Source: Rothia nasimurium
GTDB lineage: Bacteria; Actinomycetota; Actinomycetes; Actinomycetales; Micrococcaceae
Length of the DNA: 64,000 nt
Assembly: GCF_014217215.1 (NCBI RefSeq)
Contig: NZ_CP056080.1
Coordinates: forward strand, 372,001-436,000
Reading direction: 5' to 3'
Part shown: piece after piece, positions 34,091 to 45,116 of the stretch
How the letters are laid out: each line of letters starts with the position of its first letter
Position numbering within the stretch: the stretch's first letter is position 1
Translations under genes and position numbers: made by a program
The notes under the pieces: generated by a model
Seen by the model: the letters and a program-made list of their open reading frames with translations, nothing else
The model's database searches: none
Told to the model about the DNA's origin: nothing

Positions 34091-34168
34091 CCACTACTGA
34101 ATAAATCACACCAAAATAAGCGGTTAACACGCGCGAAACATACGCGCCTGATTTAGACTCAGTAGTGG
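34091..34168 (+). promoter_or_regulatory. Long hairpin upstream of ptsH
   Basis: The ptsI-ptsH gap folds into an extended hairpin: 10 pairs (34091-34100 with 34159-34168) and, after a short asymmetric bulge, 7 pairs (34102-34108 with 34149-34155), with a GC-rich apical part. There is no T tract, so it may be a partial terminator, an RNA processing site setting the HPr to EI ratio, or an operator pair. Confidence 0.55.
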
Positions 34169-34204
34169 ACAACAAATCCGCACCCCCTTTATAAGGAGAA
34201 CACC

Positions 34205-34483
34205 ATGGCAGAACGTATTGCCACCATCGCAAGCCGTGTTGGCCTGCACGCCCGCCCCGCAGCGATTTTCGCTGAAGCAGCAGGCGACCTCCCCGTTGAA
34301 GTCACCATCGCAGCTGAAGGCGAGCCCGCAGACGAAGCAATGGACGCAGCATCCATCCTGTCCCTGATGTCACTCGGCGCTAAGCACGGCGACAAGGTCG
34401 TTCTGCGCGCAGAGGGCGAAGGCGCTGAAGAAGCACTCGACACCCTGGTCAAGATCCTCGAGACCGACCACGACGCCGAATAA
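34205..34483 (+). CDS. ptsH: PTS phosphocarrier protein HPr
   Basis: Carries phosphate from EI to EIIA. His15 lies in RVGLHARPAA. The position of the regulatory serine of low-GC Gram-positives corresponds to Ser50 in DAASILSLMSL; whether it is phosphorylated here is unknown. 92 residues. Preceded by AAGGAG and followed by a hairpin terminator. Separated from ptsI by the structured gap described above. Confidence 0.93.
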   Translation: MAERIATIASRVGLHARPAAIFAEAAGDLPVEVTIAAEGEPADEAMDAASILSLMSLGAKHGDKVVLRAEGEGAEEALDTLVKILETDHDAE

Positions 34484-34524
34484 TACGGTTTAGTCGAGCA
34501 ATCTCAGCCTAACGGTTTGAACAT

Positions 34525-34555
34525 GAAGCCCCCGCTTACTGCAAGCTGGGGCTTC
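34525..34555 (+). terminator. Terminator after ptsH
   Basis: Stem 34525-34532 with 34548-34555, extended inside by 34534-34537 with 34543-34546, 41 bases after the ptsH stop. Confidence 0.7.
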
Positions 34556-34709
34556 ACTGTGCCCGGGTAAGGGGCGACAGGGCCGATACCCAGTTACACC
34601 AGACGAAACTCACGGCGCCCACAGGGTGCATAGCCCGCCCACTCTCGATAGACTGGGAAGCTGAAACCTTTCCCGCGCCCACGCGCGCACGAAAAGAAAA
34701 AGAGGGACC

Positions 34710-35810
34710 TTGCGACAGTTCACAGCCCGCTTCGCTACCGACGCCGAAATCGCCTCCTGGGATGACCACGTCATCGCCAGCCCCGGTGGCGGCAACCTGC
34801 TGCAGTCAGCGTCCTTCGCTTCCGTCAAAGCCAAGCACGGTTGGAAGCCTCTCTACCTGGTCTACGAAGGCACCACCGTCCTTGACGGCGCAGAGGCCCC
34901 TTTTGCCAGCTACAACCTGGTGCTCGAAAAGTCCGTACCTGCCCTCGGCAAAATCTGGTACATGATTAAGGGCCCCGGTGTGAACTCTGTTGAAGAGATC
35001 CCCGCGATTCTCGATGCCAACAAGGATTTCATCAAGCGTAAGAAGCTGGGTGTCTTCGCGGTCAAGATTGAGCCCGATATCATCGCAGACGACTCCGTCA
35101 ATGCTTTTATGGCCAAGACCGGCCTGGTCAAAAGCTGGAACATCCAGCCCAATGACTCCACCGCGATTCTTGATACCGATAAGAGCGAAGAAGACGTTCT
35201 CAAGTCCCTCTCATCGCGCGGACGCAATGCCGTGCGCCGTTCTCTGCGCGAGGGCTGCGAGGTTGAGCGTGTGCCCCTGACCGAAGAGAACATGAAGAAG
35301 ATGTACGCCCTCATGGATACCGTGGGTCAGGGCAACGCCAACGTGCATCTGCGCTCCTACGACTACTACCGCGATTTCTGGACCACCTTTGAACAGGCTG
35401 GCCAGGGCCGTCTCTACTTCACCTACGAGGACGGCGAGCCTTCCGTAGGCGCCTACGTGATTCGCTACGGTGAGAAGGGCACCTACAAGGACGGCGGTTC
35501 TAAGCCCCGCCGCAAGCAGTACGGCGACTCCCACCAGGTACAGTGGACAGCCCTGACCGACCTGATGAAGGAATTCGAGATTAAGAGCTACGATTTCTGC
35601 GGCACCCCGCCCAAGAGCGAGCTCAAGAACAAGGACCACCACCACTACGGCCTGGGTCTCTTCAAGACCTCCTTCACCAAGGACGTCATCGACTACGTTG
35701 GCGTCTGGGACCAGGTGCTTTCACCGGTCAAGTACAAGGCCTGGAATCAGGCTGTTGAGAAGGTTATGCGCCAGCTCTGGGTCCGTAAGACCGGCCAGCC
35801 TTTCTACTAA
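34710..35810 (+). CDS. FemAB/FemX-type peptidoglycan interpeptide-bridge transferase
   Basis: tRNA-dependent non-ribosomal peptidyltransferase adding amino acids to the stem-peptide lysine of lipid II, on the cytoplasmic side. 366 residues with two GNAT-like domains: GGNLLQSASFASVKAKHGW at the start (QSxxW/H region of FemAB), WYMIKGPGV, SLSSRGRNAVRRSLREGCEV, and the C-terminal LYFTYEDGEPSVGAYVIRYG. The region EFEIKSYDFCGTPP is also typical. TTG 34710 is the start, with AGAGGGA close upstream. Micrococcaceae have such bridges; the amino acid added cannot be inferred. Confidence 0.82.
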   Translation: MRQFTARFATDAEIASWDDHVIASPGGGNLLQSASFASVKAKHGWKPLYLVYEGTTVLDGAEAPFASYNLVLEKSVPALGKIWYMIKGPGVNSVEEIPAILDANKDFIKRKKLGVFAVKIEPDIIADDSVNAFMAKTGLVKSWNIQPNDSTAILDTDKSEEDVLKSLSSRGRNAVRRSLREGCEVERVPLTEENMKKMYALMDTVGQGNANVHLRSYDYYRDFWTTFEQAGQGRLYFTYEDGEPSVGAYVIRYGEKGTYKDGGSKPRRKQYGDSHQVQWTALTDLMKEFEIKSYDFCGTPPKSELKNKDHHHYGLGLFKTSFTKDVIDYVGVWDQVLSPVKYKAWNQAVEKVMRQLWVRKTGQPFY

Positions 35811-35890
35811 ACCGACCCCGGTTCAATCCGGGTACAGCAGATGCTGTGCCTGAACAACTTTCACCGTAAGAGGCGGAAGGAGTAATCCCT

Positions 35891-38014
35891 TTGACCCCCA
35901 GCAAGACTCCCTTGCAGCAAAAGGCTTACCCTTCTGCCTCTGCTTTTGATATAGCTCCCTCTGATGAGGGCACCGGGGCCGGGGCTTTTGGACAGACGGC
36001 CCTGCTGCCGCGCGTGGCATCGGGTGAAGACCCTGCGGCTGGGCAGGGGAGTGCCGGGCAAACTGCACAGGGTTCGGACGCCAGTGGGCAGGATGCCCCC
36101 GCCCCCTCGTCCTCTCAGGCTTGGGGGCCCCTGCCGGTCGTGTCGCTTGATGAGGTGCGGGACCCGCAGTTGCGCAACCGGCTGGCCCACCTGGGGCAGG
36201 GGGAGAGCGCCTTTGATACTCCTGCTGAAACCGTAGACTCTACAGCTACCGGGGTAGCTGAACCGCCGGCGTCCGCTTTTGATCTGGCAACCCCCGCTAC
36301 CTATCAGGTGCCCTCAGCCTTTGGCCCGGCTACCGACCTGAGTCTGGGGAGAGCCGATAGCGACAGCGACCCTGGCCCGGTAACTGCGGGCACCCCCACT
36401 GTTAACGAGGCCACCGGTCTGCAACAGGCCTCCTACCCCTCGGCTGCTGGGCCCCACACCGTTGCCCTGCCAACGGCCCCCCGCCTGTCCGTCAAGCGCC
36501 CCTCTCGGGTGCGGTCCTCCCTCAAGTCTTTTGTGAGCACCGACCAGTCGCTCACCAAACCCATGCGAGGCATCGCCCGCCTGGCCCAGCGTCCTTTCAA
36601 TATCGCTGCAGCCCACCGGGCCGAATATGTGCGGGAGAAAGAAGAGGCCCGTGAGATCCTCAACTTCTCCCTGCGTCTGGCTGAGACCATGTTCCACTAC
36701 GGGGCAGATACCGTCGATGTGGACTCGGCGATTGTGGCCGTGTGTGCAGCCTACGGGCTGGATGACGTAGAAATCGATATCACCAACCAGTCGGTGATTA
36801 TCAACTACGTCTCCGATATCGACGAGGTCGATGACCGCACCCGGGCTATCAATCTGAGCGAACCCGAAGACTCCGCACCCGGTAAAGAACGGTTTAGCCA
36901 CACGGTCATGCGCGTGGTACGTTCCTGGTCAGAGAACTACGCTGCCCTGGACGACATCTATAAGCTCATTAACGACATCACCGCGGGCGGGTTGCCCCGC
37001 CACCGGGCCGAGCGTCGCCTGCACAAGATCAATACCGCTAAAAAACCCTACTCGCCCATGATTATCATGCTGGCTAACATTGTGGCGGCCTTCTCTCTGG
37101 TTCTGGCCCTGGGCGGGTCTCTCGCTGCGGGGGCCGTGGGCGGTATCGTTTTCCTGGCGATTCACTTCGTTAACAGCCTGATCTCTAAGCTCAAGATGCC
37201 CGGATTCTTTAACATGGCTGCGGGTGCCGGTGTGGTTACCTTCGCCGCTATTTATATATCGGATGAGGCATCTATCTTCTCCCAGGTGGGCTTTCACGTC
37301 TCGGCTCCCCACATCGTGGCGGCGGGGCTCATTATGCTCCTGCCCACCGCCCGGTTGGTTTCAACGGTGCAGGACGCTCTCAACGGCTTCCCGCTCACAG
37401 CGGCGGGTAAGTTCGTCTCAACCGGTATGTCCTTCCTCGGTATCGTGGTGGGGCTGGCCTCGGCGGTAGCGGTGCTGTCGGTACTGGGGGTGAGCGAGCT
37501 CGATATCACCGAAACCCGATTTGTGGGTGCGGGGCTGGGGGTCAGCTACACCTTCTTTATGCTGGCCTCTCTTGCCTTTGCGGTGACCACCCACGCCCGC
37601 TGGCGAACCCTACTGTGGATACTGCTGATCGCTACCTGCGGCTTCTGGGTCTACCAGGGCTATACGCTCATGTTTGGCCCCGGGGCGGGGCGAGCCAACA
37701 CAGCTTTTGCCGCTCTCGTGATTGGCCTGATGAGTACCTTCTTGGCCTATCGCCTGCACGCCCCTGCCTCCATCTTCTACGTTCCTGCCCTGACCTTCCT
37801 GCTTCCCGGTCTCTCGGTCTTCCGCGGCCTCTACCTTTTTACGGTCGAAGCTAACTCCGATGCCGGTGTACCCGGTATGGTAGCGGCTATCGGCATTATT
37901 CTTTCTATGGCCTCTGGCGTAGTTCTGGGGAGCTACCTCATGCAGTACATCATTCAGCGCTATCTGAGCCCCTCGGTCGAGGGTAGCGAACAGAAAGAAA
38001 AGCGTGACCGCTAG
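35891..38014 (+). CDS. ThrE-family threonine/serine exporter with long disordered N-terminus
   Basis: 707 residues. The first 200 or so are low-complexity and repeat a SAFD/SAFG motif four times (SASAFDIAP, ESAFDTPAE, ASAFDLATP, PSAFGPAT). The ThrE core then begins: LRLAETMFHYGADTVDVDSA, VEIDITNQSVIINYVSD, and about ten membrane spans from residue 385 on, with QDALNGFPLTAAGKF in the first half and SIFYVPALTFLLPGLSVF in the second. TTG 35891 with GGAAGGAG upstream. Overlaps the paralogue downstream by 11 bases. Confidence 0.85.
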   Translation: MTPSKTPLQQKAYPSASAFDIAPSDEGTGAGAFGQTALLPRVASGEDPAAGQGSAGQTAQGSDASGQDAPAPSSSQAWGPLPVVSLDEVRDPQLRNRLAHLGQGESAFDTPAETVDSTATGVAEPPASAFDLATPATYQVPSAFGPATDLSLGRADSDSDPGPVTAGTPTVNEATGLQQASYPSAAGPHTVALPTAPRLSVKRPSRVRSSLKSFVSTDQSLTKPMRGIARLAQRPFNIAAAHRAEYVREKEEAREILNFSLRLAETMFHYGADTVDVDSAIVAVCAAYGLDDVEIDITNQSVIINYVSDIDEVDDRTRAINLSEPEDSAPGKERFSHTVMRVVRSWSENYAALDDIYKLINDITAGGLPRHRAERRLHKINTAKKPYSPMIIMLANIVAAFSLVLALGGSLAAGAVGGIVFLAIHFVNSLISKLKMPGFFNMAAGAGVVTFAAIYISDEASIFSQVGFHVSAPHIVAAGLIMLLPTARLVSTVQDALNGFPLTAAGKFVSTGMSFLGIVVGLASAVAVLSVLGVSELDITETRFVGAGLGVSYTFFMLASLAFAVTTHARWRTLLWILLIATCGFWVYQGYTLMFGPGAGRANTAFAALVIGLMSTFLAYRLHAPASIFYVPALTFLLPGLSVFRGLYLFTVEANSDAGVPGMVAAIGIILSMASGVVLGSYLMQYIIQRYLSPSVEGSEQKEKRDR

Positions 38015-39623
38015 CGGCGGCTCCCGTGATACGCACGGCTTTTCTGAAAAGCCCGTTGCCGCCCAGCCCTTAGCCAATCAGCCGCCTGCACAGGCGGAGC
38101 TGCTGCAGGCGTCCTACCCGGCCACCGCCCCCGCGCCTTCGGTTTCTTCGCGCCGTCGGGCAGCTGCGAGCCTGCGCTCTTTTGCCCAGCCCCAGCAGGC
38201 TTTAACCGTACCTATCCGCGGGATCGCCCGCGTTGCCCAGCGTCAGGTTGCGCAGGTTGCCTTAGCCCGTTACCGCCAGCGGGTCAGACAGAAGGAAGAA
38301 ACCCGCGAAATCCTGGCTTTCGCCCTGCGCCTGGCTGAGACCCTCTTCCACTATGGCGCCGACGCGGCAGATGTAGATGCTGCGGTAGTGACCGTCTGCG
38401 CCATGTACGGTATTCACGATATAGAAGTTGATATCACCTATCAGTCCATCGTGATTAACTACGTCTCTGAGTTCGACGAAGCGGCTAGCCGCGGGCAGCT
38501 GCCCGAAGCCGGAGGGCTGGAGAACGAAAAACTGGGCTTGACCCTGGTGCGGGTCGTTCGCTCTACCTCCGAGAACTACTGGGCTCTGCACCAGCTCTAC
38601 CGACTGGTGCACGATATCGCTCAGGGGACCGTGAGCCGGGCCCGGGCCGAACGCCGCCTAGCTCGGGTCAACGCTCAAAAGAAACCCTATTCACCGGCCG
38701 TTTTATTGGCGTGGAACCTGCTGATCGCAGGGGCATTTACCCTGGGTGTGGGAGGATCTTGGCGGGCTGCGGTGACTTCTCTAGCGGTGTTTACCGTGGT
38801 GAACTTCGTACTGGTGTGGGCGGGGCGTTTGCGCCTGCCCAGCTACTTCATGATGGCCCTGGGTGCTGCAACGATTACGGTGCTGGCCCTACTCGTATCA
38901 GCTCCCTTAGGGTGGCTGTACAGTAGAGGGTTTTACGTTTCTGCCCCGCACATCGTGGCAGCTGGGCTGATGATGTTCCTTCCCACCTTCCGCCTGGTTT
39001 CAGCGGTGCAGGACGCCCTTCACGGCTTCCCGCTGACCGCCGCCGGTAAATTCGTGGTGACGGGAGCAAACTTTACCGGTTTGATTGCTGGAATCTCGGT
39101 AGCGGTAACCCTCATGAACTACTTTGATGCCACTAGTCTTGACGTGCAGCAGTCGGTCTTTAGCCCCCCGCCCCTGTGGGTTTCTATTGCCGGTATGGTC
39201 ATCGGTAGTGCTATGTCTGCAGCTGCCTGGCAGGGGTCAGCGCGCACTATTGTGCTGTCTGGACTGGTGTCTTTGGTGGGGCAGCTAGCCTACTACGGGG
39301 TAGGGGCGGTTGCCGGTGAGGACGGCGCCCGTCTGCAGGTGCTGGCAGGGGCAACAGCCGTAGGGCTGAGTGCTGGCTTCCTTGGGTATCTTCTCCATAG
39401 CCCAGCGTCGATTTATTATGTTCCGGGCATGATGTTTATGCTGCCCGGTCTCACTATCTTCCGCTCTTCCTACCTCATCTTGAACGGGCAGGATACGCTG
39501 ATGGGGTTGCAGGGGCTCACTCTTGCTGGCGTGACTGTTTTGCTGATGGCAACAGGTATTGTGTTCGGCACCTATCTATGGGACGCTCTGACAGAGCGGC
39601 TGCGCACCTTGGCAAAAAATTAG
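38004..39623 (+). CDS. ThrE-family threonine/serine exporter, second paralogue
   Basis: 539 residues, same family and clearly paralogous to its neighbour: LRLAETLFHYGADAADVDAA, SAVQDALHGFPLTAAGKF, SIYYVPGMMFMLPGLTIF. The disordered N-terminus is shorter (about 70 residues). GTG 38004 lies inside the end of the first gene, so the two are translationally coupled and might form a hetero-oligomer or differ in substrate. Confidence 0.84.
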   Translation: MTASGGSRDTHGFSEKPVAAQPLANQPPAQAELLQASYPATAPAPSVSSRRRAAASLRSFAQPQQALTVPIRGIARVAQRQVAQVALARYRQRVRQKEETREILAFALRLAETLFHYGADAADVDAAVVTVCAMYGIHDIEVDITYQSIVINYVSEFDEAASRGQLPEAGGLENEKLGLTLVRVVRSTSENYWALHQLYRLVHDIAQGTVSRARAERRLARVNAQKKPYSPAVLLAWNLLIAGAFTLGVGGSWRAAVTSLAVFTVVNFVLVWAGRLRLPSYFMMALGAATITVLALLVSAPLGWLYSRGFYVSAPHIVAAGLMMFLPTFRLVSAVQDALHGFPLTAAGKFVVTGANFTGLIAGISVAVTLMNYFDATSLDVQQSVFSPPPLWVSIAGMVIGSAMSAAAWQGSARTIVLSGLVSLVGQLAYYGVGAVAGEDGARLQVLAGATAVGLSAGFLGYLLHSPASIYYVPGMMFMLPGLTIFRSSYLILNGQDTLMGLQGLTLAGVTVLLMATGIVFGTYLWDALTERLRTLAKN

Positions 39624-39683
39624 GTATATGCCTTCATAGCTATGAACTGATAGGCTTCTGACAAGCGGATACTGCGTTTGTGA

Positions 39684-40364
39684 CTATTGGGGGAGCTGCC
39701 AGTTAACGGGATCTGCCCCCTGCTGAACCAGAAGTTCGTTGACCCGGCTAAAAGGACGGGACCCGAAGAAACCCCGCGAGGCCGAGAGCGGGGACGGGTG
39801 CGGGGACTCCACACAGGGGTAGCCGCCGAGCAGGGGCCTGCATTTGCGGGCGTCCGCACCCCAGAGCAACCCCACCAAGGGCATGCCCCGCTTCGCCAGC
39901 GCCTCGATGGCAGCGGTTGTGACCTGCTCCCAGCCCAGATTGCGGTGCGACCCCGCCTGACCTGCCCCTACCGAAAGCACTCGGTTCATGAGCATAACCC
40001 CCTGGGCGCTCCACGCCGTAAGATCCCCGTGAGCCGGAGGTACCAGCCCGGTGTCGGCCTGGAGCTCCTTATAAATGTTCTGCAGCGACCGGGGAATCGG
40101 GCGCACCTCGGGGCGCACCGAAAAACTCAGACCCATCGCGTGTCCGGGGGTAGGGTAGGGGTCCTGCCCAATCACTAGCACCTTCACCTCGTTCATGGGG
40201 TAGGTAAAGGCCCGAAAAATATCGGTTCCAGGGGGAAGGGTTGCCCGCCCGGCCTCGTGCTCTGCGCGCAGGAAGTTACCCATAGCTCGAATCTGAGGCT
40301 CCACCGGAGCGAGGGCTTGAGCCCAGTCAGGGGACATAATCTCATGCAGGGGACGGGCAGGCAC
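39684..40364 (-). CDS. ung: Uracil-DNA glycosylase
   Basis: Removes uracil from DNA in base-excision repair. Family 1 motifs: [20 protein letters not shown] (water-activating Asp) and the DNA-intercalation loop [23 protein letters not shown]-like region is [11 protein letters not shown]. 226 residues. GTG 40364 with AAGGAG 5 bases upstream. Confidence 0.93.
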   Translation of the reverse strand: MPARPLHEIMSPDWAQALAPVEPQIRAMGNFLRAEHEAGRATLPPGTDIFRAFTYPMNEVKVLVIGQDPYPTPGHAMGLSFSVRPEVRPIPRSLQNIYKELQADTGLVPPAHGDLTAWSAQGVMLMNRVLSVGAGQAGSHRNLGWEQVTTAAIEALAKRGMPLVGLLWGADARKCRPLLGGYPCVESPHPSPLSASRGFFGSRPFSRVNELLVQQGADPVNWQLPQ

Positions 40365-40427
40365 AGTACTCCTTGGAAGGGATGCGGTATTCTCCTCTAC
40401 TAAGACTAGACCACTGAAAGTTAAGAG

Positions 40428-40670
40428 ATGAGCAGCGAGACCACCGAACCCTCAGAGGGCTTGAGCGAGCTTGAGGTAGCTATTCTCAATCTCGAGAAAA
40501 AACGCTTCAAATACCAGGGCAGCAAAGAACAGGCTATTACCCGCACTCTGGGGCTGACCCCGGTTGCCTACTATCAGCAGCTCAACGCTCTTATCGACAA
40601 CCCCAAGGCAGTTGCCGCCGAACCCGCACTGACTCACCGCCTACGGCTCAAGCGCGATGCCCTAACCTAA
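40428..40670 (+). CDS. DUF3263 protein
   Basis: 80 residues, small actinobacterial protein of unknown function that typically sits beside a LytR_C-domain protein, as here. Contains [20 protein letters not shown] and [18 protein letters not shown], which look like a sigma-like or HTH helical fold. ATG 40428 follows closely after a divergent promoter region shared with ung. Confidence 0.85.
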   Translation: MSSETTEPSEGLSELEVAILNLEKKRFKYQGSKEQAITRTLGLTPVAYYQQLNALIDNPKAVAAEPALTHRLRLKRDALT

Positions 40671-40769
40671 GCCTCTTGGCCGGTAGGGAGCATGAGCCCG
40701 CTTCACCGGCACCTAGCGTGTACCCTAGTAACTAAAAGCCCGCCACCGCGCACAATCATGAGGACGCCC

Positions 40770-41516
40770 GTGAACAGCTACCCCCGCGATGAGTTTGACG
40801 ACATCGATGAGAACAACGCCCGCCGCGGCGCCTATCGCGGTGCTGTTGACGATACTGCGACGTCCCGCGCTGGTCTGCTCGCTATTATTGTTAGCGGCGT
40901 GCTGGCCCTCATCGTGGGTGGCACCATGTACGTGATCTCTCCGCGCACCGCTGCCCCCGAGGCGTCCGGCTCAACCAGTGCCACCGCTACCGCATCGGCA
41001 AGCCCGAGTGCTGAAGTCACTCCCACCACTAACCCTTCTAGCGTGACCGTTGAGGTGTATAACTCCAGTGCGCCTGCCGGCGCTGCTGCCCAGGCTACCG
41101 CAGCCCTCGAAGAGGCCGGCTACACCGTTACCTCTACCGCTAACTGGGCAGGAGCCTACACAGCGGAGTCTTTGGTGTACTTCGCCACAGGGGCGTCCTC
41201 AGAAGCCAACGAAATAGCCGACACCCTGGGGCTGCCCACCATCGCCCAGGACTACCAGGCTGAAACCGGCCTCATCTACGTGGTGCTCGGAGCCGACTTT
41301 GACCCCACCAGCCTGCCCGGGGCATCGCCCTCACCTTCAGCTACTGCCCAAGAAACTGCCGATAGCGGCACCGGAGCGGTAGAGATAGAGCCTAACCCCG
41401 GTATACCCACCTCCGTTGATCGTTATAGCTATGACCCGGCCACCGCTACCTTCTACCTAGACCCCACCGGTAACTACATCTACGACTCAGCAACCGGCAC
41501 CTACCAGCTAGGCTAG
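40770..41516 (+). CDS. Membrane-anchored LytR_C-domain protein
   Basis: 248 residues: cytoplasmic 40 residues, one membrane span (LLAIIVSGVLALIVGGTMYV), a Ser/Thr-rich stalk, then a LytR C-terminal domain (VTVEVYNSSAPAGAAAQATA, AALEEAGYTVT). The C-terminal tail repeats Y/D/T-rich units (YDPATATFYLDPTGN and YDSATGTYQ). GTG 40770 is chosen because GAGGA is 4-5 bases upstream; the upstream ATG 40758 would destroy that site's role. Probable extracellular cell-wall function, details unknown. Confidence 0.8.
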   Translation: MNSYPRDEFDDIDENNARRGAYRGAVDDTATSRAGLLAIIVSGVLALIVGGTMYVISPRTAAPEASGSTSATATASASPSAEVTPTTNPSSVTVEVYNSSAPAGAAAQATAALEEAGYTVTSTANWAGAYTAESLVYFATGASSEANEIADTLGLPTIAQDYQAETGLIYVVLGADFDPTSLPGASPSPSATAQETADSGTGAVEIEPNPGIPTSVDRYSYDPATATFYLDPTGNYIYDSATGTYQLG

Positions 41517-41647
41517 GGACGCTTACTCGCGGCCAGCGGACGTCCACCTACCACCTGCCCGGCACCTCTTGTGCGCTGTGGGCGATTAAGGCTCAGCTGG
41601 GGGAGCAATAGGTTTGCGCCCCTAGAGCTCAAGTGCCAAGATTGGTA

Positions 41648-41674
41648 TTAGCACTCAGGGGCTTCGACTGCTAA
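41648..41674 (+). promoter_or_regulatory. CIRCE element (HrcA operator)
   Basis: TTAGCACTC, 9-base spacer, GACTGCTAA: the CIRCE consensus (TTAGCACTC-N9-GAGTGCTAA) with one mismatch in the right arm, about 170 bases before the groEL start. Indicates HrcA-mediated heat-shock control. The remainder of the 41517-41843 gap holds nothing else recognised. Confidence 0.9.
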
Positions 41675-41723
41675 ATCATGTGCTAGGTTTAGCCGCCGAA
41701 CCGCTCTTGAGTAAAACACCTGA

Positions 41724-43469
<1,746 letters not shown>

Positions 43470-43521
43470 TTACGTCCGCCTGAGAAAACCGGTTCATTTC
43501 CGGTTCCTCACGTGCTGTAAG

Positions 43522-43563
43522 CTCCGCCACTTCTTGCCCCTGGCAAGGAGTGGCGGAGTTTTT
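43522..43563 (+). terminator. Intrinsic terminator after groEL
   Basis: Ten-bp stem (43522-43531 with 43549-43558) with an inner 6-bp stem (43533-43538 with 43542-43547), followed by five Ts. Confidence 0.9.
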
Positions 43564-43708
43564 ACACCCTTCTGAAAATATGACTAAAAATTTTAGATAA
43601 TAGTATTGCACTTCACACCAGCCTGTGGGTATGCTTTAAATCACTAAAGAGGTCTTCTCTTACTTTTATTCATCAGTATCAAAGGCGAAACTGAAAGGTG
43701 TGAGGCAT

Positions 43709-43861
43709 ATGGTTACCATTGTCGATTTTGTCCTCTACGCAATCATTGTGGGGCTCCTGGCAATGTTGCTTGTTGCCTACGCATCTGACGGCTGGACCAA
43801 GCTCGAGAAGAAGAGCGCTGAGGCTCTCCATCGCGATCTTGCATTTGGTGCAGGTGGCTAA
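43709..43861 (+). CDS. Fifty-residue single-span membrane peptide
   Basis: A short open frame between two terminators: MVTIVDFVLYAIIVGLLAML, then a charged tail with DGWTKLEKKSAEALHRDL. ATG 43709 has AAAGGTG and GAGG upstream, codon choice is GC3-rich, and its own terminator follows at 43889. It has one hydrophobic helix (about residues 4-26) and an amphipathic cytoplasmic tail. No family recognised. A real small protein is likely but unproven. Confidence 0.6.
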   Translation: MVTIVDFVLYAIIVGLLAMLLVAYASDGWTKLEKKSAEALHRDLAFGAGG

Positions 43862-43888
43862 GAGTTAATAGTGATTGTGTTTTCCTGG

Positions 43889-43918
43889 AACCGGCGTCTC
43901 GGCAACGAGGCGCCGGTT
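43889..43918 (+). terminator. Terminator with GCAA tetraloop
   Basis: Eight-bp outer stem (43889-43896 with 43911-43918) and 4-bp inner stem closing a GCAA loop, downstream of the 50-residue peptide gene. Confidence 0.75.
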
Positions 43919-43964
43919 TCTCTATGCCCAAAGCTCCGCCTATACGACCGGTGGCAGGGAGCTG

Positions 43965-43970
43965 TAAAAT
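43965..43970 (+). promoter_or_regulatory. -10 element of rlmC-like gene, likely leaderless
   Basis: TAAAAT ends 9 bases before ATG 43980 with no ribosome-binding site between, so transcription probably starts at or next to the start codon. Confidence 0.5.
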
Positions 43971-43979
43971 AGTGAAGCT

Positions 43980-45116
43980 ATGCGTTGCCACTACTTCGAT
44001 GCCGGCCTCTGCCGCTCATGCTCTCTACTTGAAACCCCCTACACCGATCAGTTAGCGGGTAAACAGCATGACGCCCAGACCCTGCTCGAACCCTGGGAGA
44101 GCCTCAGCTGGCTCCCACCCGTAGCAAGCGCAGACCAAGCCTTCCGCAACAAGGCTAAGCTGGTCGTCGGCGGGACCTCCCAGCAGCCCACCCTCGGTAT
44201 TCTCGACAGGCAGGGGCAGGGCATTGACCTCACCGACTGCCAGCTTTACCTGCCCGCAATTAGCCGGGCCATACCCGTCCTTGCTGACCTGATCCAGCGG
44301 GCTGACCTTACCCCCTACAGCGTTCAGAAGCGCAAAGGGGAACTCAAAAACATTCTGGTGACCGCTTCCGATAGCGGCGAACTGATGGTCCGCTTCGTTC
44401 TGCGTTCCAAAAAGCTCATTGTTGCGCTCAAACGGGAACTGCCCTGGCTCCACGAACAGCTACCCCAGCTTGCGGTGGTGAGCGTCAACCTGCTGCGCGA
44501 ACACGTTGCCCTGGTTGAGGGGAGCGAAGAAATTATTCTGACTGAGCGCACCACCCTGCCCATGCAGGTTAACGATATGACCCTGCATCTGCGCCCCCAG
44601 AGCTTCTTCCAGACCAACACCCCCATCGCAGCTTCCTTGTACCGTCGGGCTCAGACATGGGTCAGCGAAGCAGCGCCGGCCAGCCTCTGGGACCTCTACT
44701 GCGGGGTAGGGGGCTTCGCCCTGCACGCTGCAGCGGTCATGCCAACGGGGGCTACCGTAACCGGTATTGAAATTAGTAGCGAAGCTATTGCCTCTGCCCA
44801 GCGCACCGTCGCTGAACGGGGACTTGCGGGTTTACACTTCATTGCCCAGGATGCGCCCGACTACGCCACCAGTAGCGGCCAGGTGCCCGATATGCTGATT
44901 GTGAACCCGCCCCGCCGGGGGCTGGGGCCGCAGCTTTCTCACTGGATCGAGGGCAGCGGTATCGACCAGGTGATCTATTCGAGCTGCAACCTGCGCTCTC
45001 TCGTCAAAGATCTCAAAAGCATGCCGTCGATGGAGCCCGTGCAGGGGCAGGTAATGGATATGTTCCCGCACAGCAACCACTACGAGACGATTATGCTACT
45101 CCAGCGTAGCCGCTAG
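43980..45116 (+). CDS. rlmC: 23S rRNA (uracil-C5)-methyltransferase, RlmC/RumB type
   Basis: SAM-dependent methylation of an rRNA uracil (U747 in E. coli numbering for RlmC). An N-terminal iron-sulfur cysteine cluster is visible (MRCHYFDAGLCRSCSLL), with no TRAM domain, as in RlmC. SAM motif LWDLYCGVGGFALH; motif IV VNPPRRGLGP; nucleophile Cys in VIYSSCNLRSL; final general-base region MFPHSNHYETI. 378 residues, close to RlmC of E. coli. Confidence 0.88.
   Translation: MRCHYFDAGLCRSCSLLETPYTDQLAGKQHDAQTLLEPWESLSWLPPVASADQAFRNKAKLVVGGTSQQPTLGILDRQGQGIDLTDCQLYLPAISRAIPVLADLIQRADLTPYSVQKRKGELKNILVTASDSGELMVRFVLRSKKLIVALKRELPWLHEQLPQLAVVSVNLLREHVALVEGSEEIILTERTTLPMQVNDMTLHLRPQSFFQTNTPIAASLYRRAQTWVSEAAPASLWDLYCGVGGFALHAAAVMPTGATVTGIEISSEAIASAQRTVAERGLAGLHFIAQDAPDYATSSGQVPDMLIVNPPRRGLGPQLSHWIEGSGIDQVIYSSCNLRSLVKDLKSMPSMEPVQGQVMDMFPHSNHYETIMLLQRSR

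Noticed and set aside
36314-36901. Minus-strand open frame inside the first ThrE gene
   Set aside because: Fully inside a well-supported plus-strand gene, with no start site or family resemblance; a high-GC shadow frame.
39633-39646. Palindrome TTCATAGCTATGAA after the second ThrE gene
   Set aside because: Short and isolated, not near a promoter; could be chance or a weak terminator, so no feature claimed.
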